Positions 14,334 to 21,390 of a DNA stretch of 41,927 bases are shown piece by piece. Numbering within the stretch: the stretch's first letter is position 1; each line of letters begins with the position of its first letter. The notes under the pieces were generated by a model. That model was not told where the DNA came from. It did no database searches and saw nothing but the letters and a program-made list of their open reading frames with translations. Source of the stretch: a virus; IMG/VR virus record IMGVR_UViG_3300023104_000007, positions 1 through 41,927 of that record; one strand, written 5' to 3'. A program made the translations under genes and the position numbers.

Positions 14334-15358
14334 TGGGCGGGGCTCAGTTCGAGCTTGCGGGCGGTGGCTGCGTTGCGGACGCGCTTGCCGTCTGCGCCGT
14401 AGCTGTCGATCTGGTCAGCCTTGACGGTCATGAGGCCGTCGATCAGGTCGGGGTCGGTCAGCGCTTCGATTTGGGCGATGAGGGTATCAGCCGTCTCTTC
14501 GCTACCGATTGCCTGCTCCAGAGCGTCCAGCTTGCCGCCAGTCGGGCCGGCGCCATCGATGCGCGGAAACTCTTCGTCACCGCTGATCTCGTTGCGCCGT
14601 ATGCTGTTGTAGCTGATCTGCAGGTTCGCCAGATCGACCGCGGTGAAATTCGCCGTCGCGCCCAACTTGGCCTCGATGCGCCGCTTGTCGATGCCGAGCT
14701 TGGCGAATGCCGTCAGGGCGTCGGCGATGCGCTTCGGTAGCGGCACCTCCGCGTTGCGCGTCTCCAGCGTGTTGCGGCACTCTTCGGACGCGGCCTGCAC
14801 CAGATACTTCGGCAGGACCGCAAAGATGCACTCGCGCAGCCGGCGCGCGCCCATGTTGGCGTTGTTCTCGTAGATGTCGCGAACGTCCGTCAGCCGCTCC
14901 GCGCCGCCGCGCTTGTCGCGCAGATGGGGCACGATGAAAGTCAGGCTTGCGCGGGCGTTCGTTTCCAGATCCCAGGCGCGGGCGAGCATTTCCGAATGGC
15001 CAGCCTCGTCGTCGCGGTTCAGTTCCGAAATGGTGTAATCGATATTGCCCCAGCACCGAGCGAGTTCGCGGGCGAGGTGGATCGTCTCGCCGCTGACCGA
15101 CTGGCCGCCACGCGGGAACTTGAAGAATGCGCTCTCGGCAACCTCGCGGGTGCGGCATGACTCCAGCGCCTCGTTCAGCGCGTTCGCCTTGTCGCGCGGG
15201 CGGTTAGCGGCGACTATCAGCGCGCCTTGCACCTCTGCGACGGCGCGGGACTGCTCGACCGTCGTTGCCTGCGACTTGCTGACACCGCGCGCATTGGCGG
15301 CTGATCCGAGAATATCGGCGGCGTTGCGCGGGCGCGTCTCAACTACTTGGCTAGCCAT
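14330..15358 (-). CDS. Phage recombination-module protein, possible ssDNA-annealing protein
   Basis: The 342-aa product belongs to a widespread phage group I recognise by pattern: EQSRAVAEVQGALIVAANRP, then SCRTREVAESAFFKFPRGG, ARELARCWGNIDYTISEL, and DVRDIYENNANMGARRLREC. Residues about 30-230 form the conserved part; the C-terminus is variable and acidic. It lies directly downstream of a DEDDh exonuclease and a YqaJ nuclease, the usual slot for a single-strand annealing protein working with a 5'-3' exonuclease. The annealing role is inferred from this context, not from a diagnostic motif. Confidence 0.6.
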   Translation of the reverse strand: MASQVVETRPRNAADILGSAANARGVSKSQATTVEQSRAVAEVQGALIVAANRPRDKANALNEALESCRTREVAESAFFKFPRGGQSVSGETIHLARELARCWGNIDYTISELNRDDEAGHSEMLARAWDLETNARASLTFIVPHLRDKRGGAERLTDVRDIYENNANMGARRLRECIFAVLPKYLVQAASEECRNTLETRNAEVPLPKRIADALTAFAKLGIDKRRIEAKLGATANFTAVDLANLQISYNSIRRNEISGDEEFPRIDGAGPTGGKLDALEQAIGSEETADTLIAQIEALTDPDLIDGLMTVKADQIDSYGADGKRVRNAATARKLELSPAQ

Positions 15359-15360
15359 CG

Positions 15361-15942
15361 TTATTGCTCCAGGGTCTTGAGGTGAAGATAGACGCGGCGG
15401 CAGGCGGCGACGTCGATTAGGGCATCATGTGCGCCGTCCAGATCCTCATTGAAGAAGTGGCGGATGCACTCTTCGAGCTTGGGCGGCTTCGGCTTGTTGA
15501 ACCCGGCTGCCAGCATCCGTTCGGTCGGCGGCAGGTTCACGATCGGGGTTGCCGCCTCCATCGTGCAGAACATTGGCTTGGTCATCACGCGCATCGCGCC
15601 ATGCCGGCGGGCTATCGCGGCTTCCATGATGCCCTTGTCGAACTTGATGTTGTGCGCGACCGTGGTGTCAGCCAGCCGGTACATGTGGCCGAAAATATCG
15701 ATCGCCATGGACGGCTCGACGCCGCGCGCCGCCGCGATCTCGGTCGTGATCCGATGCACATTGGATGCTTGCAGCGGGATCGGCACGTTGTTGTTGATGA
15801 CGAGCGAAATGCTCATCACCTCTGCGCCATCGTCTTCGCACAGCATCGCCGCCAACTGGACGAGATGAGGTTGCCCAGGATGATCGACGGGTAGCCGTTC
15901 CTGAAAGAAGCCGGTCGTCTCGGTATCGAAAAAGAGGATCAT
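15361..15942 (-). CDS. DnaQ-like DEDDh 3'-5' exonuclease
   Basis: The 193-aa product shows all DEDDh motifs: FFDTETTG (Asp6, Glu8), HNIKFD (Asp102) and AHDALIDVAACRRVY (His172, Asp177); VHRIT (62-66) is also typical. It should cleave DNA or RNA from 3' ends using two metal ions. It is stand-alone, without a polymerase, and lies between the YqaJ nuclease and the putative annealing protein, so it may trim recombination intermediates. It overlaps the upstream stop by ATGA. Confidence 0.85.
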   Translation of the reverse strand: MILFFDTETTGFFQERLPVDHPGQPHLVQLAAMLCEDDGAEVMSISLVINNNVPIPLQASNVHRITTEIAAARGVEPSMAIDIFGHMYRLADTTVAHNIKFDKGIMEAAIARRHGAMRVMTKPMFCTMEAATPIVNLPPTERMLAAGFNKPKPPKLEECIRHFFNEDLDGAHDALIDVAACRRVYLHLKTLEQ

Positions 15943-16835
15943 GCCGCTTCTTTCACGCTGAAGCGCCGGTACGGCTTGCGGGTGACCGTATAGGTCGAGC
16001 CCTTCACCGTTGACGCTGTGAGATAAAACCCTTCGAGCTTGGCGCCATCGGCATCGCCCAAGCGCTCCAGCAGTTCGGCCTTGGCGGCTTCCTCATCTGC
16101 CTCAGCAGCCTTCCGGCGCTCCTTGGCTTCGAGATATTCCGCCGCCGCGATCGTGCCGCGGTTCCAGCGAGACAGGTCGATCAGGCCGCCGCCGCCTTCC
16201 GCGTAGACCTCGGAAATAACCGAGCCGTCGCGGCGATAGTCGGGCTTGGGAGCATCGCCGGCGGCGACACGCTGCCAGAACAGATCAACCCGCTTTTCGA
16301 TGTCGGCATAGATCGCCGGCCGGAAATCGTACTGGAAGCGGCGCAACTCGTTACCGCCAACCAGAACGATCATGTCGCCCCAGACGCAGCCCGCGAGCCC
16401 CTGATAGGTCATGTTCTGCAGGAGGTAGGCCAGCGGTGGCTCATCGCCCCACTTCTTCACCTCCAGCCAATCGACCATCTTGCATTCCAGCACGCCGCGC
16501 CCGCGCTCTGGGCACATGACGATTTGGTCGGGGTGGCCGCCAAGCTTGCGCCCGTTGTCGAGCCGCAGCGCTTCGCCGGTCGGGATGTACCCCCACCGTT
16601 CGCGCGCGCCTTCGAGGATAAGGGGCTCGAGCTTGACGCCCCAATAGGCTCGCTCGTTTTCCGGGACTCCCTCGTTGACCGCGTTGAAGGCTGGCGTAGC
16701 GATGCGGCCGATCTTGCGCTGATAGAGCTCGTATTCGGTCAGCCAAGGGCTGCACTGGAACAGCGCCGCCACCTCGGAAGCGCCGACCACGGAAGCGCGG
16801 AATGCAGCATCGGAGAGGTTTGCTGGCGCGTTCAT
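15939..16835 (-). CDS. YqaJ-family recombination exonuclease
   Basis: ATG 16835 has GGAG upstream and gives a 298-aa protein. Motifs of the lambda-exonuclease/YqaJ fold are clear: VVGASEVAALFQCSPW (16-31), GVKLEPLI (Glu70), GGHPDQIV (Asp103) and VLECKM (Glu117-Cys-Lys119), the PD-(D/E)xK core. A helical C-terminal region (about 225-275) with charged repeats follows. It is expected to resect dsDNA ends to feed strand annealing, with the two following genes as likely partners. Confidence 0.88.
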   Translation of the reverse strand: MNAPANLSDAAFRASVVGASEVAALFQCSPWLTEYELYQRKIGRIATPAFNAVNEGVPENERAYWGVKLEPLILEGARERWGYIPTGEALRLDNGRKLGGHPDQIVMCPERGRGVLECKMVDWLEVKKWGDEPPLAYLLQNMTYQGLAGCVWGDMIVLVGGNELRRFQYDFRPAIYADIEKRVDLFWQRVAAGDAPKPDYRRDGSVISEVYAEGGGGLIDLSRWNRGTIAAAEYLEAKERRKAAEADEEAAKAELLERLGDADGAKLEGFYLTASTVKGSTYTVTRKPYRRFSVKEAA

Positions 16836-17242
16836 CGCCCGCTCTCCAGTTGGCCTGCAGCGTCCTCGGCCACGCTGGCAGGCTGGTTGTTGGGAAGGTC
16901 CGAGGCGCTCGCGGCGGGGGTGGACGCGGGCGGGAAGCAAAGAGGAGCCTTGGTTCGCAATGGCAGAGAATTGCAGGCACCCTCGTTAGCTGCCTCAGTT
17001 TCGTGGCTTGGGTTCGTGGCGCCACATTTGCCGTTGCGGCCTGCACCATACAGGTCCGATAGGCGCCCAGGTCGGCGCCGAAATATCAGCGGCCGCGCGA
17101 GCCGGCGCGCGAGATGTCGATCATCAAATACTTCAAGATATTGGCCGCAGCCATCTAACCACCGTTGCTCATTGACGTTCTCCTTGTTGCACACATGTGC
17201 CTGTTGACTGCCTGTAGGCAGAAACTCGTTGAAGCCGTTCAC
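16832..17242 (-). CDS. Hypothetical protein (136 aa), low confidence
   Basis: GTG 17242 overlaps the stop of the upstream gene (GTGA) and is preceded by GGAGG; the stop overlaps the YqaJ start (ATGA). The sequence is low in order: a Cys-containing start, a basic middle (RHLARRLARPLIFRRRPGRL) and an Ala/Pro/Ser C-terminus. The couplings at both ends support translation, but composition is unlike its neighbours. A strong internal AAGGAG before an ATG (near 17174) leads only to a five-codon frame. Function unknown. Confidence 0.45.
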   Translation of the reverse strand: MNGFNEFLPTGSQQAHVCNKENVNEQRWLDGCGQYLEVFDDRHLARRLARPLIFRRRPGRLSDLYGAGRNGKCGATNPSHETEAANEGACNSLPLRTKAPLCFPPASTPAASASDLPNNQPASVAEDAAGQLESGR

Positions 17243-17445
17243 CACAGCCTCCAATTTTCAGTGGTCGCCACAGCCCAGCCGGTCGAAATGACCAGCGGCA
17301 CGAGGATCACGACCATCAGCGTGAAGCAGGCCCAGCGCCACCTGCGGACGGATTGCGAGTAGGCCACCACCATCGGCTCAACCGGCCGGTAGCGGCGGAG
17401 TTCGGCGCGGTGGGCGTGGCGCGCTGCGAAGTCGTAGGGTGTCAA
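17239..17445 (-). CDS. Single-pass membrane protein (68 aa)
   Basis: The start is TTG 17445, overlapping the upstream stop as TTGA. The product has a basic N-terminal half (HAHRAELRRYRPVEP, SVRRWRW) and one transmembrane helix (about 40-60, ACFTLMVVILVPLVISTGWA). The basic side would stay in the cytoplasm. It could be an early host-takeover membrane peptide. Function unknown. Confidence 0.55.
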   Translation of the reverse strand: MTPYDFAARHAHRAELRRYRPVEPMVVAYSQSVRRWRWACFTLMVVILVPLVISTGWAVATTENWRLW

Positions 17446-17705
17446 GACAGCACCTGTTCGGCTACGAGCGCATCAAGCAGCGTCACGTCTTCGCGGTTGC
17501 AGCGGACGAGCGACCTGTATTCGGATACGAGATCCTGAGCCGTGCTCATGATGCTGACCGTGACTGCGTTCGGGTTGGCCGAAAATTCAGCGTACCGACG
17601 ATCTGCTACCGTCTTCAGGAGGTCGTGGATCTCCTGATAGAAGTCGGCGTAGGCGGCCAGCATCGCTGACCTATCCTTTGCCTGCTGCAAGAGTGTGCCG
17701 CCCAT
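17442..17705 (-). CDS. Hypothetical early protein (87 aa)
   Basis: ATG 17705 lies one base after the upstream TGA; the longer frame to 17972 is antisense-like and has no RBS. The product is mainly helical (GGTLLQQAKDRSAMLAAYAD, then RYAEFSANPNAVTVSIMSTA) and acidic at the C-terminus. Codon use and coupling fit the operon. No family is recognised. Confidence 0.6.
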   Translation of the reverse strand: MGGTLLQQAKDRSAMLAAYADFYQEIHDLLKTVADRRYAEFSANPNAVTVSIMSTAQDLVSEYRSLVRCNREDVTLLDALVAEQVLS

Positions 17706-17706
17706 C

Positions 17707-17991
17707 TCAGCGCCCCTCCGCCGCGAGCTGGCGGCCGAGGCGGATGCCGGCGAGAGCGAGATCGACAGAAGGCCCACCGCACTTAATGTCTGTCGCAAGC
17801 TGCAACGCCCGTTCTTCGTCCGGGTCCACCGGCGCGGACAGTTCGGCGACGATGGCGCGGGCTTCGTCGTAATGCGCTGACGAATAACGGATACTCGCCA
17901 ATTCACAGTAAGGCTCGCAGAGGGAGCTATTGCCCCCCATCTTCCGCACGAGCGCAATCGCGCGCTCCACAAGCTCTGGGCTCACATCCAT
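17707..17991 (-). CDS. Hypothetical early protein (94 aa)
   Basis: ATG 17991 is chosen since GAGG lies 8 bases upstream; an overlapping GTG 17994 is possible. The product looks like a small helical-repeat protein (SPELVERAIALVRKMGG, ASIRYSSAHYDEARAIVAEL, ALAGIRLGRQLAAEGR), perhaps TPR-like. It is coupled to both neighbours. Function unknown. Confidence 0.6.
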   Translation of the reverse strand: MDVSPELVERAIALVRKMGGNSSLCEPYCELASIRYSSAHYDEARAIVAELSAPVDPDEERALQLATDIKCGGPSVDLALAGIRLGRQLAAEGR

Positions 17992-18329
17992 CACAATTTC
18001 CTCTCAGCATCGCGGCGGGCGAGAAGGGCGTCTTCGCGAGCCATCTCGGCGCGGTGTTCGGCCGCGTATTCGGCGGCATCGATCTCGGCATCTCGCCAGT
18101 CCTGCATGCAGTCATCGGCAAGAACTTCTTCGTCGATCGCGGAGTCCGGGATACTGATCGACTTATCGACCGCAGTAACGCCCACGATCTCGACGCACGC
18201 AGCTTCAGGCGGATCGGTCATGTCGCCGGCAAAGCCGTTGTACGTGTCGTATTCGACAAGCACGTCGCATTCGACTTCAGAGCCGGTGCTGTCGTGCCAC
18301 ATCAGCCAGGTTTTGAGGGTGCGGGTCAT
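17991..18329 (-). CDS. Hypothetical early protein (112 aa)
   Basis: A beta-rich N-terminal half (LKTWLMWHDSTGSEVECDVLVEYD) is followed by an acidic segment and an Ala/Glu/Arg helix at the C-terminus. The pattern 'DVLVEYD' followed by 'EAACVEIVGV' resembles small phage proteins of unknown role. The start overlaps the upstream stop (ATGA). Confidence 0.6.
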   Translation of the reverse strand: MTRTLKTWLMWHDSTGSEVECDVLVEYDTYNGFAGDMTDPPEAACVEIVGVTAVDKSISIPDSAIDEEVLADDCMQDWRDAEIDAAEYAAEHRAEMAREDALLARRDAERKL

Positions 18330-18736
18330 GCCCTTGCCTCCCGATCAATCGCCGCATCGACGCTCGCCACGTCCCGGATGCGCTCTTCCCAGACCTCGCA
18401 AAGGTCGTCGTAATCGATGACCTCGGGGCTGCATTCGTGCAGGTGGCGGCCGAAGTTTGGGGCCGGTGGAGACAGGTCGGCTAGGATTGCGTCGCGGATG
18501 CCTTCGATGTCCTTGCGGATTTCATCCACCTGACGGCCAAGACGGTCGGCGCAGCACTTCAGGTCGTAGGCATAGACGCCGGCATCGTAGGACGCGCACA
18601 GCACGTCGCTCCCGATCATATCCAGCTTGAGATACGCCAGGATCAGCGGCCGGGCCACATCCACCCAGCGGTGCGCCTGCATGTGCGCCGCGTTCAGGTC
18701 GAACGGGGCGGCGTTGATGCTCGTAAGCTGGTTCAT
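18326..18736 (-). CDS. Hypothetical early protein (136 aa)
   Basis: The product is a mostly helical acidic protein: AHMQAHRWVDVARPLILAYL, then CCADRLGRQVDEIRKDIEGI, ending EVWEERIRDVASVDAAIDRE. The Cys-Cys pair and an early Asn/Thr-rich start are notable. It is coupled upstream to a 26-aa ORF by ATGA. Function unknown. Confidence 0.6.
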   Translation of the reverse strand: MNQLTSINAAPFDLNAAHMQAHRWVDVARPLILAYLKLDMIGSDVLCASYDAGVYAYDLKCCADRLGRQVDEIRKDIEGIRDAILADLSPPAPNFGRHLHECSPEVIDYDDLCEVWEERIRDVASVDAAIDREARA

Positions 18737-18813
18737 GCTGCTGCTCCCAAAAGCGCGGCGGTGAAATCGGCCCCAAGGCTGCGCGACGGGGCTAGGGGCG
18801 CTAGGCCGATCAT
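18733..18813 (-). CDS. Possible 26-aa microprotein
   Basis: The frame starts with ATG overlapping the upstream stop (ATGA, 18813-18810) and ends with TGA overlapping the next ATG (ATGA, 18736-18733). It therefore links two genes exactly. The product is small, neutral and Ala/Leu-rich (starts MIGLAPLAP, ends AALLGAAA). It could be a real microprotein or a frame kept only for translational coupling. Confidence 0.4.
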   Translation of the reverse strand: MIGLAPLAPSRSLGADFTAALLGAAA

Positions 18814-19106
18814 GACCTGCCGATCCGAAGTGCCGCGATTATGTCACCGCCCTCATCACGATGCTTGAACGGGTAGCGGCGCTTCCATTTGGCAATCGCG
18901 CAGCGGACACGCAGCCAACCGACGAAGCCAAGCTTGATTTCTCGCGGACTGTAGACATGGGCCCCGAAAAACTCGGTCCAGATCCTGACGCCGGTTGCGT
19001 GATCCAAAGTATAGTTCCCCCGTTTCCAGCGAGATCCATCGTTGTCGATGCTGACGACAATCGCGGCGATCAGTGCCGGCGTGGCGCGCGTTGTCAGCTG
19101 GCTCAC
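18810..19106 (-). CDS. Hypothetical basic early protein (98 aa)
   Basis: The start is GTG overlapping the upstream stop (GTGA). The product has a beta-hairpin-like part with Asp/Asn (SIDNDGSRWKRGNYTLDHAT) and a basic Trp-containing stretch (LRVRCAIAKWKRRYPFKHRD). The charge suggests nucleic-acid binding, but no fold is recognised. Confidence 0.6.
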   Translation of the reverse strand: MSQLTTRATPALIAAIVVSIDNDGSRWKRGNYTLDHATGVRIWTEFFGAHVYSPREIKLGFVGWLRVRCAIAKWKRRYPFKHRDEGGDIIAALRIGRS

Positions 19107-19414
19107 GCAGCCCTCCGTGCTATCTCGCGGTGCTGTTCAGCCTCGACCACCGACACGTCGCAGCCGTCGAGTGAGGCGTTGGGGGCGCGGCGCCACGTAA
19201 GCTGCCGGCACACGTCATCGACGCTCGCCTGCCAGCCGTTCTCGCCGACCGTTCCGGCCGACCATGACAGCGGGGCGCGGGTGACTTGTTCCAGCGCGGC
19301 TTGCGACCGGGTCAGGAGCCGGAATGCGTGCGTCAGGGCGCAGGGGTCCGTGCCGATCGCCATGGCTGCGCGGAGTTGGGCGACTTGGGCGGTGAGGATC
19401 TGACGCGCGGTCAT
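19103..19414 (-). CDS. Hypothetical early protein (103 aa)
   Basis: The N-terminal half is helical (ARQILTAQVAQLRAAMAIG, HAFRLLTRSQAALEQV). The C-terminal half contains two Cys (DVCRQL, DGCDVS) and an acidic helix. Coupled by ATGA to the upstream gene and by GTGA to the downstream one. Function unknown. Confidence 0.6.
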   Translation of the reverse strand: MTARQILTAQVAQLRAAMAIGTDPCALTHAFRLLTRSQAALEQVTRAPLSWSAGTVGENGWQASVDDVCRQLTWRRAPNASLDGCDVSVVEAEQHREIARRAA

Positions 19415-19740
19415 GCCTCGCCTCCGGTGGCTTTGAGGATGGCGGCATCTGCATTGCGCATGGCTGCGTCGATTGCTTCGTCACCAGCTGGCGGCATCCA
19501 GCCGCGTAACCCCTGCAGCGCGCTCAGAAGCTCCGGCGCGGCGGCGAGAAGGCGGGCGTTGGCTTCCGTCATCCAGCCAGACGCCTCCAAATATTCGGCG
19601 CCGCCGTGGAATTTAAGGGGCTTTATTCCCCAGTAGTGGTTGCCGTCATCATTGACTCGCGGATCGCAATCCCATTCGACATGATGCCAAGGCCCCGGCG
19701 TATGCCCCGCCGTAGCCGCTCCTGCTGTGGGGGCGGTCAT
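19411..19740 (-). CDS. Conserved phage hypothetical protein with TPGPW motif
   Basis: The 109-aa product shows the pattern of a very common small phage protein: HTPGPWHHVEWD near the start, a short beta region, then NARLLAAAPELLSALQGL and a helical end. The role of this group is not established. It lies second in the leftward operon, so it would be made very early. Confidence 0.7.
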   Translation of the reverse strand: MTAPTAGAATAGHTPGPWHHVEWDCDPRVNDDGNHYWGIKPLKFHGGAEYLEASGWMTEANARLLAAAPELLSALQGLRGWMPPAGDEAIDAAMRNADAAILKATGGEA

Positions 19741-20201
19741 AGCGATGACCCCGACTGACTGGCGTCAACCGACTGACGATATTCGTCCAGTGGGTCTAAG
19801 GGCTTCTGCTGTGCGTCGGCGCGTCCATCCGCGAACCCACTGCGATAGGTCGAAAACGCTCCGTGCGCGTCCTCATCCCCAGCGCCGAAGCTAGCGCCAT
19901 GGAATCCGTCGCTGTAGCCGGCGTGATAAGCCTTGCGGCTGCTGATCGCGTAATCAGCGGCAGGCCGGGGGTTCCAGACCGCGCCATCGCTCCGGCGAGC
20001 CATGCCATTAGGCAATTCGCCCAGATGGGCAAAGGCGTCGGGCCGCGAAATGGCAAGGGGATTGGCTGACCGGTGCACGCCGTCTGCGCAGAGCAGAACG
20101 TAATCGCCGCACCCAGCTCGGCAATCGACCGTAGCGATCTCGCCGCGGAACATCACCTGCTCGCCGGGCTGGTATTCGTTGTCTGCTGTGGCTTCCGCCA
20201 T
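19737..20201 (-). CDS. First gene of the leftward early operon, hypothetical
   Basis: The product is 154 aa, with a beta-barrel-like N-terminus (YQPGEQVMFRGEIATVDCRA) and two tandem aromatic/Gly motifs (RKAYHAGYSDGFHGAS and STYRSGFADGRADAQ) that look like a duplicated 'Y..GY.DG' repeat. ATG 20201 has a strong GGAGG site. It is the promoter-proximal gene about 40-75 bases downstream of the operators, so it should be the first left-arm protein produced. Function unknown. Confidence 0.65.
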   Translation of the reverse strand: MAEATADNEYQPGEQVMFRGEIATVDCRAGCGDYVLLCADGVHRSANPLAISRPDAFAHLGELPNGMARRSDGAVWNPRPAADYAISSRKAYHAGYSDGFHGASFGAGDEDAHGAFSTYRSGFADGRADAQQKPLDPLDEYRQSVDASQSGSSL

Positions 20202-20237
20202 TTCCTGCCTCCTTCACCGGGTGGTGTTGAGGAGGTT

Positions 20238-20278
20238 TGCCGCACGAATGCGGCAGTGTCAAGCGCATTAATGCGGCA
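20238..20278. promoter_or_regulatory. Left operators (OL): two TGCCGCA/TGCGGCA dyads
   Basis: A perfect dyad TGCCGCA-CGAA-TGCGGCA lies at 20238-20255. A second, imperfect one (left half aagcgca, spacer ttaa, right half TGCGGCA) lies at 20261-20278, its centre 23 bases away. The same 7-4-7 dyad recurs at 20874-20891 on the other side of the repressor gene. The arrangement mirrors lambda OL and OR. Confidence 0.75.
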
Positions 20279-20283
20279 CTATA
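20257..20283 (-). promoter_or_regulatory. Candidate leftward early promoter (pL) elements
   Basis: Two elements are seen on the - strand. TATAGT (20283-20278), one mismatch from the -10 consensus, directly abuts the imperfect dyad with AT-rich DNA upstream but no clear -35. TTGACA (20262-20257) lies between the two dyads but has a poor -10 at 17-18 bases. Either would be blocked by repressor on the operators. The exact start is undecided. Confidence 0.45.
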
Positions 20284-20382
20284 GATAAATCGAAAATTAA
20301 GCCTATGTACTTGATGAGGAAAGCATAAAATCTAGGGTAGGATCTGAAATGGGATTGGGAAACGTGTTCTCGGTGTTCGCGG

Positions 20383-20826
20383 TTAAGCGGGTTTCCGCTC
20401 TAGTTGGCGAACTGAAGCGCGAGCTAAGCCGCGCGAAAGGCGAGGATCGGCTGCCGCTTCAGGGTCGTCTAGCAGATGCAGAAGCGTGTCTCTCAAACCT
20501 TCAGCAAGGGCCTCCAGAACAGGACGCGGTGGGCGAATGTCCGCCGTCAAAGCCGTGTGCAGCACGTCGAGCACTTCGACCAGCGACTCTACACTAGGAA
20601 CGGATGCGGCGGCGCCAGGCGCTTGCTCTCCTACCGCCTCGGCAAGCTTGGCTATCGTCGTTGTGGTGGTCACGTGCTCATAGTCTTCGCGGATCGCGCG
20701 AGAGACCGTGTCCTTCCCGAGGCGCGCCCTTTCAGCCCATGCGCGAGCTGAAATACCCTTCCGCTTCATGACATCGCCCATCCACTCGGCGATCTCTTTT
20801 TGCCTGTCCTGCATAGTTCGCGGCAT
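20383..20826 (-). CDS. HTH phage repressor (CI-like)
   Basis: The 147-aa product has an N-terminal helix-turn-helix region (about 12-70): EWMGDVMKRKGISARAWAER, ARLGKDTVSRAIREDYEHVT, TTTTIAKLAEAVGEQAP. A linker and a helical C-terminal domain (PVLEALAEGLRDTLLHLLDD) follow, probably for oligomerisation. There is no S24/LexA-type peptidase domain. ATG 20826 or 20814 may be the start; neither has a good RBS, and in-frame codons further upstream would run into the operator. It is transcribed away from the cro-like gene, with identical dyads on both sides, so it is the likely lysogeny repressor. Confidence 0.78.
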   Translation of the reverse strand: MPRTMQDRQKEIAEWMGDVMKRKGISARAWAERARLGKDTVSRAIREDYEHVTTTTTIAKLAEAVGEQAPGAAASVPSVESLVEVLDVLHTALTADIRPPRPVLEALAEGLRDTLLHLLDDPEAAADPRLSRGLARASVRQLERKPA

Positions 20827-20868
20827 ACGACCCGCCGCGTAAGATCGTCGCGCCTCAAGAAAGCGGCT

Positions 20869-20903
20869 TGATTTGCCGCACAAATGCGGCATAAGATGCG
20901 GAA
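20869..20903 (+). promoter_or_regulatory. Rightward promoter pR with operator (OR) in its spacer
   Basis: TTGATT (20869-20874) and TAAGAT (20892-20897) are 17 bases apart. The perfect dyad TGCCGCA-CAAA-TGCGGCA (20874-20891) fills the spacer exactly, so repressor binding would exclude RNA polymerase. A further half-site TGCGGAA is at 20897-20903. The predicted transcript start (about 20903-20905) coincides with the first ATG of the cro-like gene. Confidence 0.65.
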
Positions 20904-21106
20904 TGCTAGACATATCTCATCCGGATTGGCTGGAACGCGCGATGAGCGAGGCTGGCCTTCGCACTGGCGAGCTGGCTGAATTGAGCGGCGTAAGTCGATC
21001 GCAGATCCAGCGCATCCGCAGGGGCATGAAGCCTAGACTGGATACCATCCTGTCTTTGCGGTCGGCCATTCAAGCTAAGGCTTCTGGCGCGCGGGTGGCG
21101 GCATGA
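20903..21106 (+). CDS. Cro-like helix-turn-helix protein
   Basis: The 67-aa product contains a compact HTH: MSEAGLRTGELAELSGVSRS, QIQRIRRGMKPRLDTILSLR. ATG 20903 overlaps the predicted transcript start and would be translated without a leader. ATG 20942 (54 aa) is preceded by a weak GGA and still contains the whole HTH. It is the first gene right of the divergent repressor and is coupled to the next gene by ATGA. It likely competes with the repressor for the TGCCGCA dyads. Confidence 0.78.
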   Translation: MLDISHPDWLERAMSEAGLRTGELAELSGVSRSQIQRIRRGMKPRLDTILSLRSAIQAKASGARVAA

Positions 21107-21390
21107 CCTCGCCCTTCACCATCACCGAGCGCACTATCCCGGTCACCGAGGTGTATTGCGACGGCGTACTGGTCGAGATGCCGCCGCAACAGGCTGCCAT
21201 CGCCAAGACGCTGATCGATGCCGGCGGCGAATACGTCTCTCGCGACGATCTGATGGCGGCGATCGGCTCCACGGCTGAGCCCAAGATCATCGAGGTTCTG
21301 GTCTGCAAGCTGCGGCGTGCGCTGGAATCGCATCATCATACCGCGCCGATCCAGTCGGCATATGGCCGCGGCTGGAGGTGGATCGGATGA
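21103..21390 (+). CDS. Stand-alone OmpR/PhoB-type winged-helix protein
   Basis: The 95-aa product is a single trans_reg_C-type domain: MPPQQAAIAKTLIDAGGEYV, SRDDLMAAIGSTAEPKIIEV, LVCKLRRALE and the wing SAYGRGWRWIG, which matches the 'RG.GY.' hallmark. There is no receiver domain, so it cannot be controlled by a classical phosphorelay. It is the second gene of the rightward operon, a position where CII-type activators occur, so an activator role is plausible. Overlaps both neighbours by 4 bases. Confidence 0.78.
   Translation: MTSPFTITERTIPVTEVYCDGVLVEMPPQQAAIAKTLIDAGGEYVSRDDLMAAIGSTAEPKIIEVLVCKLRRALESHHHTAPIQSAYGRGWRWIG

Noticed and set aside
17208-17221. Short palindrome CTGCCTGTAGGCAG as operator or terminator
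   Set aside because: A six-base stem with a two-base loop inside a coding frame, unlike the other operators; no second copy seen.
20349-20597. 82-aa + strand ORF over the repressor 3' end
   Set aside because: Most of it is antisense to the repressor, and its second half is Pro/Ala/Arg shadow. It has only a weak GGAT upstream. A regulatory antisense transcript cannot be excluded.
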